Notes: generated by a model not told the origin, from the letters alone. DNA of 64,000 nt from Yoonia sp. SS1-5 (GCF_038443705.2 NZ_CP151767.2:3835501-3899500), one strand, 5' to 3'. Shown: positions 47,517-56,950, counted from the stretch's first letter. Made by a program: numbers and translations.

Positions 47517-47867
47517 ATGACCAATAATCCAGATGCCCAGCAAGGGCACGTGATACGCGAACAGATGAACTGGCTGGCAGAAATGTCGAATGGAGGAAAC
47601 TGGGGCTGTCCCGAGATTGAAGAGCTTATGTTGCACTTTGGGGCGATGGTAGCGGAACAGGCAAACACAAGTTTGGTCTCAGTCTCCGATAAACAGCGCG
47701 TTCAGATCAATGCTCTTGCTGCGATTGCGGCTTGGGCTCACCACCAATCGTTTGATGACCTAGATGGTGATACGTCCGAGTTGCAGCTAGCATTCGACTA
47801 CCTGTTTCAGTGCGCAAGAGACGCGCAAAAGGCGGTCGAAGCGCGTCCGGCAAAGGATCAAACCTAA
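47517..47867 (+). CDS. Small hypothetical protein of the island
   Basis: 116 residues, acidic and probably helical (REQMNWLAEMSNGGNWGCPEIEEL; INALAAIAAWAHHQSFDDLDGD). The ATG at 47517 has GGAGTAAAAG upstream and is preferred to one 11 codons earlier. A strong terminator follows, which supports expression as a single gene. No family recognised. Confidence 0.65.
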   Translation: MTNNPDAQQGHVIREQMNWLAEMSNGGNWGCPEIEELMLHFGAMVAEQANTSLVSVSDKQRVQINALAAIAAWAHHQSFDDLDGDTSELQLAFDYLFQCARDAQKAVEARPAKDQT

Positions 47868-47881
47868 GCCACCCCGAAAAC

Positions 47882-47914
47882 GCCCCGCCGGATCAGTCCG
47901 GCGGGGCTCTTGTT
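47882..47914 (+). terminator. Intrinsic terminator
   Basis: Perfect 11-bp stem GCCCCGCCGGA/TCCGGCGGGGC around TCAG, followed by TCTTGTTT, 15 bp after the preceding stop. Confidence 0.85.
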
Positions 47915-47969
47915 TAGTGGGTTTCGCCATGTCGGGACGCGCCACCCCGCAAGCTACTGTTTTCGGGGG

Positions 47970-48329
47970 TCAGTGCATCACGGGGCGCGGCAACCAGAGG
48001 TCACGGGAGAAAAGACACCAGCCCAAGGCGGTCTGCACCGCGCGGTCGTGCTGCCGGATCAGGTGTGGCGTTGCCGTGGCGGGTTCGCGGATTGCGTCCG
48101 TCCACACGTCGCGTCGGGTCCCCGGGTGGCGTCGGCACAGGAGTCCAACGAGGTCCCCGAGCGAGGCACGGGGGACGCGGTATAGGCGCGAGAAGTCCGC
48201 GACCATCTCGGGGGTGGGCCAGCCGTCTGGGCTCGCCTCCTCCGCGTGGGCCATGAGGGCGAGGTGCGCCAGTTGAAGCCGCCGGGGGAACGGCCGCCCG
48301 TAAGCCTCTGCCAGCCGGTCCGCGTCCAT
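47970..48329 (-). CDS. Hypothetical protein C of phage-like block
   Basis: 119 residues (MDADRLAEAYGRPFPRRLQLAHLALMAHAEEASPDGWPTP in the first third, in pieces here). It starts 2 bp after the stop of the preceding 86-residue gene, so it is in an operon with it. The longer frame upstream is a shadow. High G+C and Arg-rich, unlike the restriction genes. Function unknown; compact gene packing suggests phage origin. Confidence 0.55.
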   Translation of the reverse strand: MDADRLAEAYGRPFPRRLQLAHLALMAHAEEASPDGWPTPEMVADFSRLYRVPRASLGDLVGLLCRRHPGTRRDVWTDAIREPATATPHLIRQHDRAVQTALGWCLFSRDLWLPRPVMH

Positions 48330-48331
48330 CT

Positions 48332-48592
48332 TCACGCGCCGCGACCCGGGCCGGTGTAGGTTGCGCCCAAGGCATCGCCGTGGAAAACGCAGGGGACAAA
48401 GCCGCCCGCCGCCGTGGCCGCGACCTGCGTTGTGTCGTACCCCGCGAACGGGGTGTTCAGGTTGGGCGTGAGGGCGTTGGCAGCGAGGACAGCCGCCGGG
48501 CCGTTCGGTGTGTCCACGAGGACGGCAGCAATGCCAGAGGGGTTCTTGAGGTGGGCAGCGCCCTTGGGACGGGTGACGAGGAATAGGGGCAT
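48332..48592 (-). CDS. Hypothetical protein B of phage-like block
   Basis: 86 residues, Ala/Gly/Pro/Thr-rich, little charge (GIAAVLVDTPNGPAAVLAANAL). The ATG overlaps the stop of the upstream gene (TGATG) and the next gene starts 2 bp after its stop, a tightly coupled arrangement. No family recognised; a virion structural origin would fit but is not shown. Confidence 0.55.
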   Translation of the reverse strand: MPLFLVTRPKGAAHLKNPSGIAAVLVDTPNGPAAVLAANALTPNLNTPFAGYDTTQVAATAAGGFVPCVFHGDALGATYTGPGRGA

Positions 48593-49320
48593 CAGTTGGC
48601 ATCCTTCTTGTTGAGAGCGAGCTTGATCCGGTCCAGCGGCTTGACCCGTCCGGTTTCGTACTCGCGGTTGCGGTTGATTGCGCGCTGGGTCGCCTGCTTA
48701 ACAGCGGCGATGGCGGCTTGAACGCCGCGCGTCTACTCGCCCACCAACTTGTCGGCAAGGTCCCGCGCGCTGAACGGGCGGGACCGGGCGGGCATCCGGT
48801 CAAGGATGGCGACAATGGCCGCGCCCATGATCTTGTTGTCGGTGGCGACGGCAAGCAGCGCGGCGTTGCGCAAGTCCACGATGCCGGAGCCCTCAAGCCG
48901 TTGCTGGAAGTTGGAGCGCTCCTGCGTCCCGAGCCCGGCGCGGGCGAGGACCGTCACGGGCGAGGCCCAGAGCTGCGCCGTGGTGGCAAGGCTGTCCGCC
49001 GCCGCATTCAATTCCTTGAGGTGCGCCCAGCGAGCATCCGAGGAGTTGGTGACAACCTCCCGGCGGGCGATTGCAGCGGCCTTGTCTGCGGCGGCCTGCT
49101 GATCCTTGGACTGAAAGCCCGCGCGGTCGAGGCTCTCAGCAGCGTCCGCTGCGCGCTTGTTCACACCGGACTCAAGGGTGTCGATCAGCGTGCCGAATTT
49201 CTCGGCGCGCCGGACCGCGACCTCAGCGAGGCTGACCACCTCAGCGGTGGACAAGATGGGCTTGTCAGGGATTTCAAGGGGGAGTGATGGGGCGGGGTCT
49301 GCCATTGTCGGGCTACTCAT
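48592..49320 (-). pseudogene. Phage-like gene A with in-frame TAG
   Basis: The reading frame from the ATG at 49320 gives 195 helical residues (about KFGTLIDTLESGVNKRAADAAESL onward) to a TAG at 48733-48735. The same frame then stays open for 46 more codons of coding-like sequence (AAIAAVKQATQRAINRNREY, GRVKPLDRIKLALNKKDAN) to a TGA overlapping the next ATG. The coupled TGATG junction indicates that the original gene ended there and that the TAG is a nonsense mutation. Confidence 0.6.
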
Positions 49321-49402
49321 GCCGTGGGAGGTTCCATTTCCGTCCCTTCGCCCCAATTCTACCCTGAGCTGCGTGGCGGGCAGAGCGCGATTACTTGTTG
49401 TC

Positions 49403-49582
49403 TTAGAGCCACCAAGCGTACTGCGGATCACCAGCCAAGCCCGGCGCGGCACGCCTTGCTTTAGCGTATGTCTCGGGCAGGTGAGCCTCCGGGTCCTCCG
49501 CCACCATAGCCACGGCATAGCCCACGACAACCGGTGGGGCGTCCGTCACGAGGGCGAGGACGGGTAGCGTCTCCCAAGTTGC
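49403..49582 (-). pseudogene. 3' remnant of a gene cut by the IS3-family element
   Basis: The last 59 codons of a minus-strand gene (LVTDAPPVVVGYAVAMVAEDPE; YAKARRAAPGLAGDPQYAWWL) run directly out of the left end of the IS. The 5' part is not found on the other side, so DNA was lost at the junction. It belongs to the same high-G+C block as genes A-C. Confidence 0.55.
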
Positions 49583-50932
49583 TGTGATCCCTGAAAACGT
49601 CCTCGTTTCTGGCTAGAGTTTTCCGCTAGATTTCCCTTGGCTGGGAGAGGAGCGGATGACGATGAAAGCATCCAAATTCACGGACGCGCAGAAGGCGTTC
49701 ATCATCAAGCAAGGCGACGAAGGCACGCCAGTTGCTGAGATTTGTCGGAAGGCTGGGATCAGCCAAGCGACGTACTTCAATTGGAACAAGAAGTACGCCG
49801 GTATGTTGCCAACGGACATGAAGAAGCTGCGTGAGCTGGAAGACGAGAACAGACGGCTGAAGAAGATCGTCGCGGATCTGGCTCTGGACAAAGAAATGCT
49901 TCAGGATGTCATCAAGCGAAAGCTCGTCGCCATTGTCGCTTGGACCAATGGCGCAACAATGACGACCCTGCTCGCAAGAGAACGCTGGTCGACGAGATCA
50001 CGGCTGATTGGCGAGTATCGATCCGGAGGGGTTGCCAATGGTTGCGCCACTGGTCCGAGCAACCATTGGCGACGGTCTCATCCGGTGCGGTCCGCGGACA
50101 TATCGGTACAAGTTTCCCCTCTCGGCAGATTGCGTTGCAATCGCCTACCGGGCAGCGGTGCGACGCGACGAGGCCGCGTTAGAATAGCGGATAAAGGAGA
50201 TTTGTGAGACATGCGTGCGGTTTGGCTATCGGCGCGTCCATGTGCTTCTGCGTCGGGAGGGTTGGGAGATCAACGCAAAGAAAACCTATCGTGTTTACAA
50301 GGAATTGGGCATGCAGCTGCGCAACAAGACACCCAAGCGGCGTGTAAAGGCGAAGCTTCGCGAAGATCGCAAAGAGGCGGTGAATCCAAATGATGTTTGG
50401 GCGGTGGACTTCGTGCGCGACCAACTGGCCACAGGGCGCAAGATACGCATCCTGACAGTCGTCGACACGTTCTCTCGCTACGTGCCAGCGCTAGACGCAC
50501 GGTTTAGCTATAAGGGCGAAGACGTCGTTGCGACTTTGGATCGTATCTGCCGCAAGACCGGCTATCCCAAGACAATTAGGGTCGATAATGGCAGCGAATT
50601 TGTCTCTCGTGACATGGATTTTTGGGCTTACCAACGGAACGTCACACTGGACGTCTCAAGGCCGGGAAAGCCGACCGACAATGCCTACATCGAAGCGTTC
50701 AACAGCAAACTCCGATCCGAATGCCTGAACGCTCATTGGTTCATGGGCCTTTAAGATACGGCCAAAAAGTTGGAGGCTTGGCGTAGAGACTACAACGAAG
50801 AAAGACCGCACAGCGCAATCGGGAACAACGTCCCAGCTGCGCTCATGAAATTGCCAGGCGCATCCAGCCCGTCTGTGTGATCAAAGGGCGGAAAACCTAA
50901 CCCCAAGCGGGGACACTTTCGGTAGCACAGCA
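49580..50932 (+). mobile_element. Decayed IS3-family element
   Basis: About 1.35 kb with related ends: left TGCTGTGATCCCTGAAAACG, right (reverse complement) TGCTGTGCTACCGAAAGTG, and a shared GTTTTCCGC further in. No target duplication is visible (flanks AAGT and GGCC), and a gene is truncated at the left end, so a deletion accompanied or followed insertion. Confidence 0.8.
49656..50880 (+). pseudogene. IS3-family transposase orfA/orfB remnants
   Basis: orfA (about 49656-49922) gives a normal HTH and leucine-zipper part (FTDAQKAFIIKQGDEGTPVAEICRKAGIS; ELEDENRRLKKIVADLALD) but then runs on without its stop. The orfB start region is scrambled by frame changes (TLVDEITADWRVS in one frame, FGYRRVHVLLRREGW in another). 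orfB keeps the DDE residues (VDF, VDNGSEF, IEAFN) but has an in-frame TAA at 50752-50754 before its final 41 codons. Not functional. Confidence 0.8.
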
Positions 50933-51054
50933 GGCCCAACGAACCGGGAGGGGATCGGGTGGGAGCGGGCAGCTTAGGGCAAAGGTAGCTCCAAACGCCT
51001 GAGAACGCTAGTGTTTAGAGCGGACGTGAGGGTTAGAAAGGGATACAGTCCACC

Positions 51055-51103
51055 GACTTCTAAACAGGAGGTTGAGGGTTCGAGTCCTTCCGGGATCGCC
51101 ATC
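51055..51103 (+). repeat. att copy: duplicated 3' end of tRNA-Arg(TCT)
   Basis: 49 bp matching the anticodon-loop-to-CCA part of the tRNA at 44292-44368 with four mismatches, ending in the identical CCGGGATCGCCATC. Similarity fades upstream through GGATACAG. It marks the right end of the first element. Confidence 0.85.
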
Positions 51104-51239
51104 AATCTAACTCTGCTGTCATTGGGGCGTGACGTTTCTGAAAGCGTGTTGATTATTTCCTTTTGCATCTTGCGCAACGCCCCAGAGGGAGCCTTGGCAG
51201 CGCAATACCGGATCTAAAAGAATTCCGGTCGGGTAGGGG

Positions 51240-51271
51240 GGATGGTGCTGTGAGAGAGGGTTGAATTTTCG
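51240..51271. repeat. att copy: duplicated 3' end of tRNA-Thr(GGT)
   Basis: 32 bp beginning GGATGGTGCTGTGAGAGAGG, identical to the tRNA-Thr 3' terminus at 57047-57078 except for three mismatches. Left boundary of the second element. Confidence 0.85.
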
Positions 51272-51330
51272 CTCAATAACAAACATCATATTGATTTTGT
51301 TGTATATATTGGCATTTTTACCCAATCAAT

Positions 51331-51361
51331 TTGGGACGTTGGTTGGGACAAGTGTTGGGAC
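51331..51361. repeat. Three TTGGGAC repeats, 12-bp period
   Basis: TTGGGAC begins at 51331, 51343 and 51355. Related sequences with the same period lie at the other end (56951-56993). The symmetrical placement inside both att copies is that of integrase or excisionase arm sites. Confidence 0.6.
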
Positions 51362-51409
51362 AAAAAAATGTTGAGCGGCCCCGTCAGGGGCTGGCAGATA
51401 GGCCTTACG

Positions 51410-52589
51410 TGTAAAACTTCAGACTTGATCTGACGGACATCTCAGCTTGCGACGCTGAGAACGGGTTGCGCACTGTCCGATTGGTCGTGCGTTTTGATCG
51501 TCTTCTCGACAGCGATGTGTAGCGTTTCGCGGAAGGTCTGCATAGGTGTTTTGCCATAGCAGTGACGTCCCGAATGTGGCCGCTGTTCGTTGTACTTTGC
51601 CAGCCACGCATCCAGATCGGCCTGCAACTCTTCGACTGACCGATACAGTTTCTTGCGGAATGCGATGTCGTAGAACTCATCCTTGATGGTGCGATGGAAC
51701 CGCTCGCAGATGCCGTTTGTTTGCGGAGAATTGGCCTTGGTTCGGGTGTGGTCCACGTCCTCGACGGCCAGATAAAGCTGGTAGGCGTGGTTCTCGACCT
51801 TGCCACAGTATTCCGTGCCCCGGTCTGTCAGGACGCGCAGCAGGCTGATCTCATGCTCTGCAAAGAACGGGATCACGCGGTCGTTCAGCAAGTCGGCCGC
51901 GGTGATTGCCGTCTTTTCAGTGTAGAGCTTGCAGATCGCCACGCGGGCATAGGTATCGACAAAGGTCTGTTGATAAATGCGTCCGACGCCCTTCATTGTG
52001 CCCACATAATAGGTGTCCTGGCTGCCCAGATAGCCAGGGTGGTGGCTCTCGATCTCGCCATGGGCTTCTTTCTTGGCCTTGGCTTTTTCCAGCGCGGCCA
52101 ACTGATCCTCGGTGAGCAAGATACCCTCTTGGGCGGCACGGGCCTCCAGGGCCTTGAGGCGCTTTTTCATGGTTTCCAGATCATTACGCAGCCAGATCGA
52201 CCGGACGCCCGACGATGACACCATGATGCCTTTCTGCTGCAGCTCCCACGACGCCCGTTTCTGACCCAGAGCCGGGTTGTCGATGGCCAGTTCGATGACC
52301 GCCTTCTCGACATGTTCTGGCACGCGGTTTTTCATCACCGGCTTGCGGCGGCTGAGATCCATCAGGGCTTCTTCGCCACCCTGATCGTAAAGTTCTCTGA
52401 ACCGGTAAAAGCTGTCCCGCGAATAACCCATCACTTTGCAGGCCTGCGACACGCTTCCGAGCTGTTTGGCCAGTTCCAACAGCCCCAGCTTCGGCTTGAT
52501 GATCTTCTCTTGAATACTTGTCATTGATCGACACTCCTTGATTGCGCTCCAGAAGAGCAGAAATGTCAGATCAAGTCGTGTGTTTTACA
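51410..52589 (-). mobile_element. IS481-family element, copy 1
   Basis: 1180 bp between ends TGTAAAAC...GACTTGATCTGAC, flanked by the 7-bp direct repeat CCTTACG (51403-51409, 52590-52596). It appears identical in sequence to copy 2 at 54520-55699 and lies in the opposite orientation. It inserted just beyond the stop codon of the gene at 52597. Confidence 0.93.
51442..52524 (-). CDS. IS481-family transposase
   Basis: 360 residues: an N-terminal HTH (LAKQLGSVSQACKVMGYSRDSFYRF) and a DDE integrase core with FVDTYARVAICKLY, VLTDRGTEYCG and TNGICERFHRTIKDEFY, which supply the catalytic D, D and E. Single uninterrupted ORF, so likely active. Translation identical to copy 2. Confidence 0.93.
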   Translation of the reverse strand: MTSIQEKIIKPKLGLLELAKQLGSVSQACKVMGYSRDSFYRFRELYDQGGEEALMDLSRRKPVMKNRVPEHVEKAVIELAIDNPALGQKRASWELQQKGIMVSSSGVRSIWLRNDLETMKKRLKALEARAAQEGILLTEDQLAALEKAKAKKEAHGEIESHHPGYLGSQDTYYVGTMKGVGRIYQQTFVDTYARVAICKLYTEKTAITAADLLNDRVIPFFAEHEISLLRVLTDRGTEYCGKVENHAYQLYLAVEDVDHTRTKANSPQTNGICERFHRTIKDEFYDIAFRKKLYRSVEELQADLDAWLAKYNEQRPHSGRHCYGKTPMQTFRETLHIAVEKTIKTHDQSDSAQPVLSVAS

Positions 52590-52596
52590 CCTTACG

Positions 52597-53389
52597 CTAA
52601 CTTGTCAGTTCGTCCACTCTGTCAGGCAGGTCTCCGAACCGCGATACAAGCTTTCCATCAAACGGCGCAAAGTCTCGGAACATGTTCCCCATGGCTTTGT
52701 CGCATCGGTATAAGTCGCAATCATACGCGTAGCACATCTGAAACAGGTCCATAACGTCAGAGCGTTTGAAGCCGTGGTCAGGCACCATAACGCGCCGCAT
52801 ATAGTGGGTAAAATGTCCCGCGCGGCCTTCCCCGAAAACCTTCTCTAGCTTTTCCGTTATGCCTTGGAAGTCCACATCTGGGAGTTCAACTTGCTTTGTG
52901 AGGCTTTTAGCTTTTCGGTTGTCCATCCCAAGACTCCGTAGGTTCTGCCGCGCCTTAAGTATCTCTTCGTTGAGTCCTCTTAAGTCAGCAACAATTCCTT
53001 GGACTTTCGCAACCGCAGCTTCAATTTGAGACGTTGGCTTACCGAAAAACTCTTCGATTATGTTTGGTTTGTCGGCGTAGTCGTAGACAATCCTGCTGTA
53101 TTCCGCCGGGTCCGATAGCCACGCGCCTAGCGTTGCTTCAAACTCAGCGTCGCTGCATTGGCCTTTCATGAACCTTTCCATGATACGGTTTTGAATCAAT
53201 TCGTCGCTCACTGGCATCATGCCGTAGTCCGAACGCTTTCGCCCCCATGTTGATCCGCTTCTGCGAAGGAGATCTTGCATTGACGACTTGCGGCCCAACA
53301 ATCTACGCTGCGCCCGGTTCAACCCTTCTGCATTAGCAACTTCGGATTGCAGCGCGGTGTGCATTTCCTTCCCAAATGAACGCGCAGAT
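52597..53389 (-). pseudogene. 5'-truncated gene of unknown function
   Basis: The C-terminal 263 codons of a protein whose 5' end has been replaced by the IS3-family element; codons read further upstream belong to the IS. Visible features are a basic helical start (NAEGLNRAQRRLLGRKSS), an Asn/Glu-rich middle and a C-terminal segment (VMDLFQMCYAYDCDLYRCDKAM) with spaced acidic residues, somewhat like the end of a PIN-type nuclease domain. That resemblance is weak and I assign no function. Confidence 0.6.
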
Positions 53390-54475
53390 TGAGGTTCCCC
53401 TAGATTTGTAGACGGTTTGCTTGGTAATTTTGGAAGCAAAGGACGATGCAAATGTCAGGTCAAATTCGCTACTCAGACGAGTTCAAGATCGACGCTGTGG
53501 CACAGGTCACAGAGCGCGGATATTCGGTTAAAGAGGTCGCTGAACGGCTCGGGATCAGCACCAAGTCACTGTACACTTGGATGACGCAATTCTCGAAGCC
53601 ACAGAGGCAAACGGATCAAGAAGCTGAAGTCCGACGGCTCAAGAAAGAACTTGTGCGCGTGACCGAGGAGCGCGACATCTTAAAAAAAGGCGAGGCTTGT
53701 CCGCCATTGGTCCGAGGACAATGCCGAGCGCGTACTTCGCCAGGGATGCAAAGTGAGGTACGCGTTTATCGACGCGCATCGCAAGCTGCATCCTGTCCGT
53801 GTTCTTTGCAAAATGCTGAGCGTTCATCCCAGTGGTTTCTATGCATGGGTTAAGGAACCGTTAAGCCAGCGTGCGCAGGAAGATCGGCGTCAGACCAAGC
53901 TGGTGAAGAAGGCTTGGAAGGACAGTGGCAAGGTTTATGGCTATCGCAAAATCTGCGACGACCTGATCGACATGGGTGAGACCGTCTCAGAGAACCGCGT
54001 CGCGCGTCTGGCGCGGATTGCAGGCATTCAGGCGCAGATCGGGTATAAGAAGAAGCCCGGCGTTTATGGCGGCAAACCTTCGGTTGTGGTGGACAACACA
54101 CTGGATCGACAGTTCGCTGTCGATGTCCCGGATCGCGCTTGGGTAATGGATATCACGTATTTGCGGACACACGAGGGCTTCGCATATCTCTGTATTGTCA
54201 TCGATCTGTTCTCGCGGCGGGTCGCTGGCTGGGCGGTCCGGTCGCGACAGACATCAGAACGCGCTGTGCAGGCTTTGCTCATGAAGCGGGAGAAGGTCAG
54301 ACGGCGGAAATATCGGACGCGCGAAGAAGCAAGGCGCGACGTCTTTGAGTACATCGAGTTGTTCTACAACCCAAAACCCAAGCACACGAACAACGGCATG
54401 CTGTCACCCGTTGACTATGAGAACAGACAGCGCAAACTGGAAAAAGCAGGTGTCTAGGAAACTAGGGGCATCTCA
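53390..54475 (+). mobile_element. Internally deleted IS3-family element
   Basis: Ends TGAGGTTCCCCTAGATTTG and (reverse complement of the right end) TGAGATGCCCCTAGTTTCC are inverted repeats. The length is 1086 bp, short of the usual 1.2-1.3 kb, because the transposase has lost an internal segment. No target duplication is seen (flanks CAGAT and GAAGC); both neighbouring genes are cut at the borders. Confidence 0.82.
53452..54457 (+). pseudogene. IS3-family transposase lacking catalytic core
   Basis: orfA (from 53452) has a typical HTH (YSDEFKIDAVAQVTERGYSVKEVAERLGIS) and reaches an A7 slippage run at about 53686, after which the usual AYFARDAK end is displaced by extra sequence. orfB (from 53753) keeps the first catalytic Asp (VMDITYL) but jumps from RQTSERAVQALLM to the C-terminal YRTREEARRDVFEYIE. 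About 60 residues with the second Asp and the Glu are missing. It cannot catalyse transposition. Confidence 0.8.
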
Positions 54476-54519
54476 GAAGCCTGACGGCGGCGAGCAACAA
54501 GGCCATCGAAGCCCATATC

Positions 54520-55699
54520 TGTAAAACACACGACTTGATCTGACATTTCTGCTCTTCTGGAGCGCAATCAAGGAGTGTCGATCAATGACAAGTATTCAAG
54601 AGAAGATCATCAAGCCGAAGCTGGGGCTGTTGGAACTGGCCAAACAGCTCGGAAGCGTGTCGCAGGCCTGCAAAGTGATGGGTTATTCGCGGGACAGCTT
54701 TTACCGGTTCAGAGAACTTTACGATCAGGGTGGCGAAGAAGCCCTGATGGATCTCAGCCGCCGCAAGCCGGTGATGAAAAACCGCGTGCCAGAACATGTC
54801 GAGAAGGCGGTCATCGAACTGGCCATCGACAACCCGGCTCTGGGTCAGAAACGGGCGTCGTGGGAGCTGCAGCAGAAAGGCATCATGGTGTCATCGTCGG
54901 GCGTCCGGTCGATCTGGCTGCGTAATGATCTGGAAACCATGAAAAAGCGCCTCAAGGCCCTGGAGGCCCGTGCCGCCCAAGAGGGTATCTTGCTCACCGA
55001 GGATCAGTTGGCCGCGCTGGAAAAAGCCAAGGCCAAGAAAGAAGCCCATGGCGAGATCGAGAGCCACCACCCTGGCTATCTGGGCAGCCAGGACACCTAT
55101 TATGTGGGCACAATGAAGGGCGTCGGACGCATTTATCAACAGACCTTTGTCGATACCTATGCCCGCGTGGCGATCTGCAAGCTCTACACTGAAAAGACGG
55201 CAATCACCGCGGCCGACTTGCTGAACGACCGCGTGATCCCGTTCTTTGCAGAGCATGAGATCAGCCTGCTGCGCGTCCTGACAGACCGGGGCACGGAATA
55301 CTGTGGCAAGGTCGAGAACCACGCCTACCAGCTTTATCTGGCCGTCGAGGACGTGGACCACACCCGAACCAAGGCCAATTCTCCGCAAACAAACGGCATC
55401 TGCGAGCGGTTCCATCGCACCATCAAGGATGAGTTCTACGACATCGCATTCCGCAAGAAACTGTATCGGTCAGTCGAAGAGTTGCAGGCCGATCTGGATG
55501 CGTGGCTGGCAAAGTACAACGAACAGCGGCCACATTCGGGACGTCACTGCTATGGCAAAACACCTATGCAGACCTTCCGCGAAACGCTACACATCGCTGT
55601 CGAGAAGACGATCAAAACGCACGACCAATCGGACAGTGCGCAACCCGTTCTCAGCGTCGCAAGCTGAGATGTCCGTCAGATCAAGTCTGAAGTTTTACA
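54520..55699 (+). mobile_element. IS481-family element, copy 2
   Basis: 1180 bp with the same ends as copy 1, flanked by the 7-bp direct repeat CCATATC (54513-54519, 55700-55706). Joining the flanks restores the integrase reading frame, which shows that this is a simple insertion. Confidence 0.93.
54585..55667 (+). CDS. IS481-family transposase
   Basis: 360 residues, translation identical to the copy at 51442-52524, intact HTH and DDE core. Lies inside the integrase pseudogene in the opposite orientation. Confidence 0.93.
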   Translation: MTSIQEKIIKPKLGLLELAKQLGSVSQACKVMGYSRDSFYRFRELYDQGGEEALMDLSRRKPVMKNRVPEHVEKAVIELAIDNPALGQKRASWELQQKGIMVSSSGVRSIWLRNDLETMKKRLKALEARAAQEGILLTEDQLAALEKAKAKKEAHGEIESHHPGYLGSQDTYYVGTMKGVGRIYQQTFVDTYARVAICKLYTEKTAITAADLLNDRVIPFFAEHEISLLRVLTDRGTEYCGKVENHAYQLYLAVEDVDHTRTKANSPQTNGICERFHRTIKDEFYDIAFRKKLYRSVEELQADLDAWLAKYNEQRPHSGRHCYGKTPMQTFRETLHIAVEKTIKTHDQSDSAQPVLSVAS

Positions 55700-56950
55700 C
55701 CATATCTATCAATATCGTCGGTGCCGGTATCGTTCGAAAACTGTGCTTGTTCTTTATCTTTTGATCCTCTTGCTCATCAGTAATTCGCATCGTCAACCCA
55801 TCTCTCCAATCTGAGACGTCATTAACATGCAACTGACCAATCTCTTCTCGTCTTGCCCCGGTGTAGGCCGCGATAGCAGGTAACCAATAGTCGATTGTAT
55901 CTCGGTCAAAAGTAGTCTTGCAGTATTGCAGAACCTGAGTGACCTGCGACGGTGAAAATGGTTTTTTGTTGTCTTTAGCCGCGACGGAATGTTTCACCTT
56001 GATCTTGGAAACGGTGTAACCTGCAAACGGGTCGGCTTCTATTTCTCCCAGTTTATCCAGCGCATACTTTGTGAGACCTTTCATATGGTCAATTCGGCTC
56101 TGACGTGTCTTGTCGCCCATCGTCTCCAAGCCCGCTTCGCGGGCGAACTCGATGGTGGGAGGTCCATGACCTCTTTCTTGCGTGTTATTGGTAGCCCTTT
56201 AAGCCCATCCGCGAATGAAGATAGATGTTTACGTGTCAGGTCAGCGAGGGGTACGTCCCCGTGCCATTCGATCCAGCGTCGAACGGTATAGCGAAGCTTC
56301 ATAAGGTTTTCGCGTCCATATCCACGATCACTTGCCATCTTTTCGGCGAGGTCGCGGATGCCCGTCACGCCTTCGTCTAGCCATTCAGGCGCTTCATTTA
56401 CGGGTTCATTCAGCTTTGCGGCAACCCGCTTAAGGTTACGCAGTTCGGCGGTTATAGTGGATTGAAATGCTAAGTTTGACGCTGCCTCAGCCTTGATTTG
56501 AATTTCACGCATAACATCCGGTTCTAACTCTTCGTCTGGCGCAAATGTTCGAGCTTCTGACGCTCCGTCAGCGCTTAATGACATTTGCTGTGTCCAGTGT
56601 TCAGTCCCGGCGGCGAAGGCAGCTTGCTCGCGAAGGCTGTCTATCATTGCAGCAACTTTTTCAGCGCTGCCAAGCGTATCAACGACGGCAGCGTCCGCTG
56701 GGTCTAAAAGGCGTTTCAGTCGGGCTTGGTCAGCTTTCCGCTGCGCTTCTTTGACCTGAATGTTGAAGGTGACCCGCTGGGCAATCACTTGGCGCTATGC
56801 CTCTTTGGGGTCGCTGCTCTTGGTTGTCCCCTCAAACATCGTCTTGCCTCCATATAGGGGACGAATGGGGGCGGGTATTGGGATATTTAGGTGGTAAGTT
56901 TTGCCACGCTGCTTTGTGTAGGCGACTTTTGGTAACTGCATTGCGGTTTT

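Larger units (their letters stand above)
44369..51103. mobile_element. Integrated element in tRNA-Arg(TCT)
   Basis: About 6.7 kb bounded by the intact tRNA-Arg and an imperfect copy of its 3' part. Cargo: a type II restriction endonuclease and methyltransferase, a small unknown gene, a minus-strand phage-like gene block and a decayed IS3-family element. No integrase is visible; it may have been lost beside the IS, where a gene is truncated. The right att copy has diverged at several positions, so the element is old and probably fixed. Confidence 0.75.
54476..56839 (-). pseudogene. Ruined tyrosine integrase of the tRNA-Thr element
   Basis: The original start is the ATG at 56839 with GGAGGCAAG upstream. 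Damage: a TAG at codon 15 (56795-56797); a frameshift near 56160, where the N-terminal core-binding part (to about EVMDLPP) changes frame to GLETMGDKTRQSRI; insertion of IS481 copy 2 after RTIPAPTILID; and truncation at the IS3-family border after GFDGLVARRRQASE. The catalytic Arg region (AYTGARREEIGQL) survives, but the HxxR and Tyr end is gone. Confidence 0.85.

Noticed and set aside
50974..51177. Minus-strand ORF reading IPEGLEPSTSCLE
   Set aside because: This is the familiar spurious peptide produced by reading a tRNA 3' end in antisense; it instead supports the att copy at 51055-51103.
51410..55699. Composite transposon formed by two inverted IS481 copies
   Set aside because: Each copy has its own different 7-bp target duplication, and copy 2 interrupts the integrase simply, so they moved separately.
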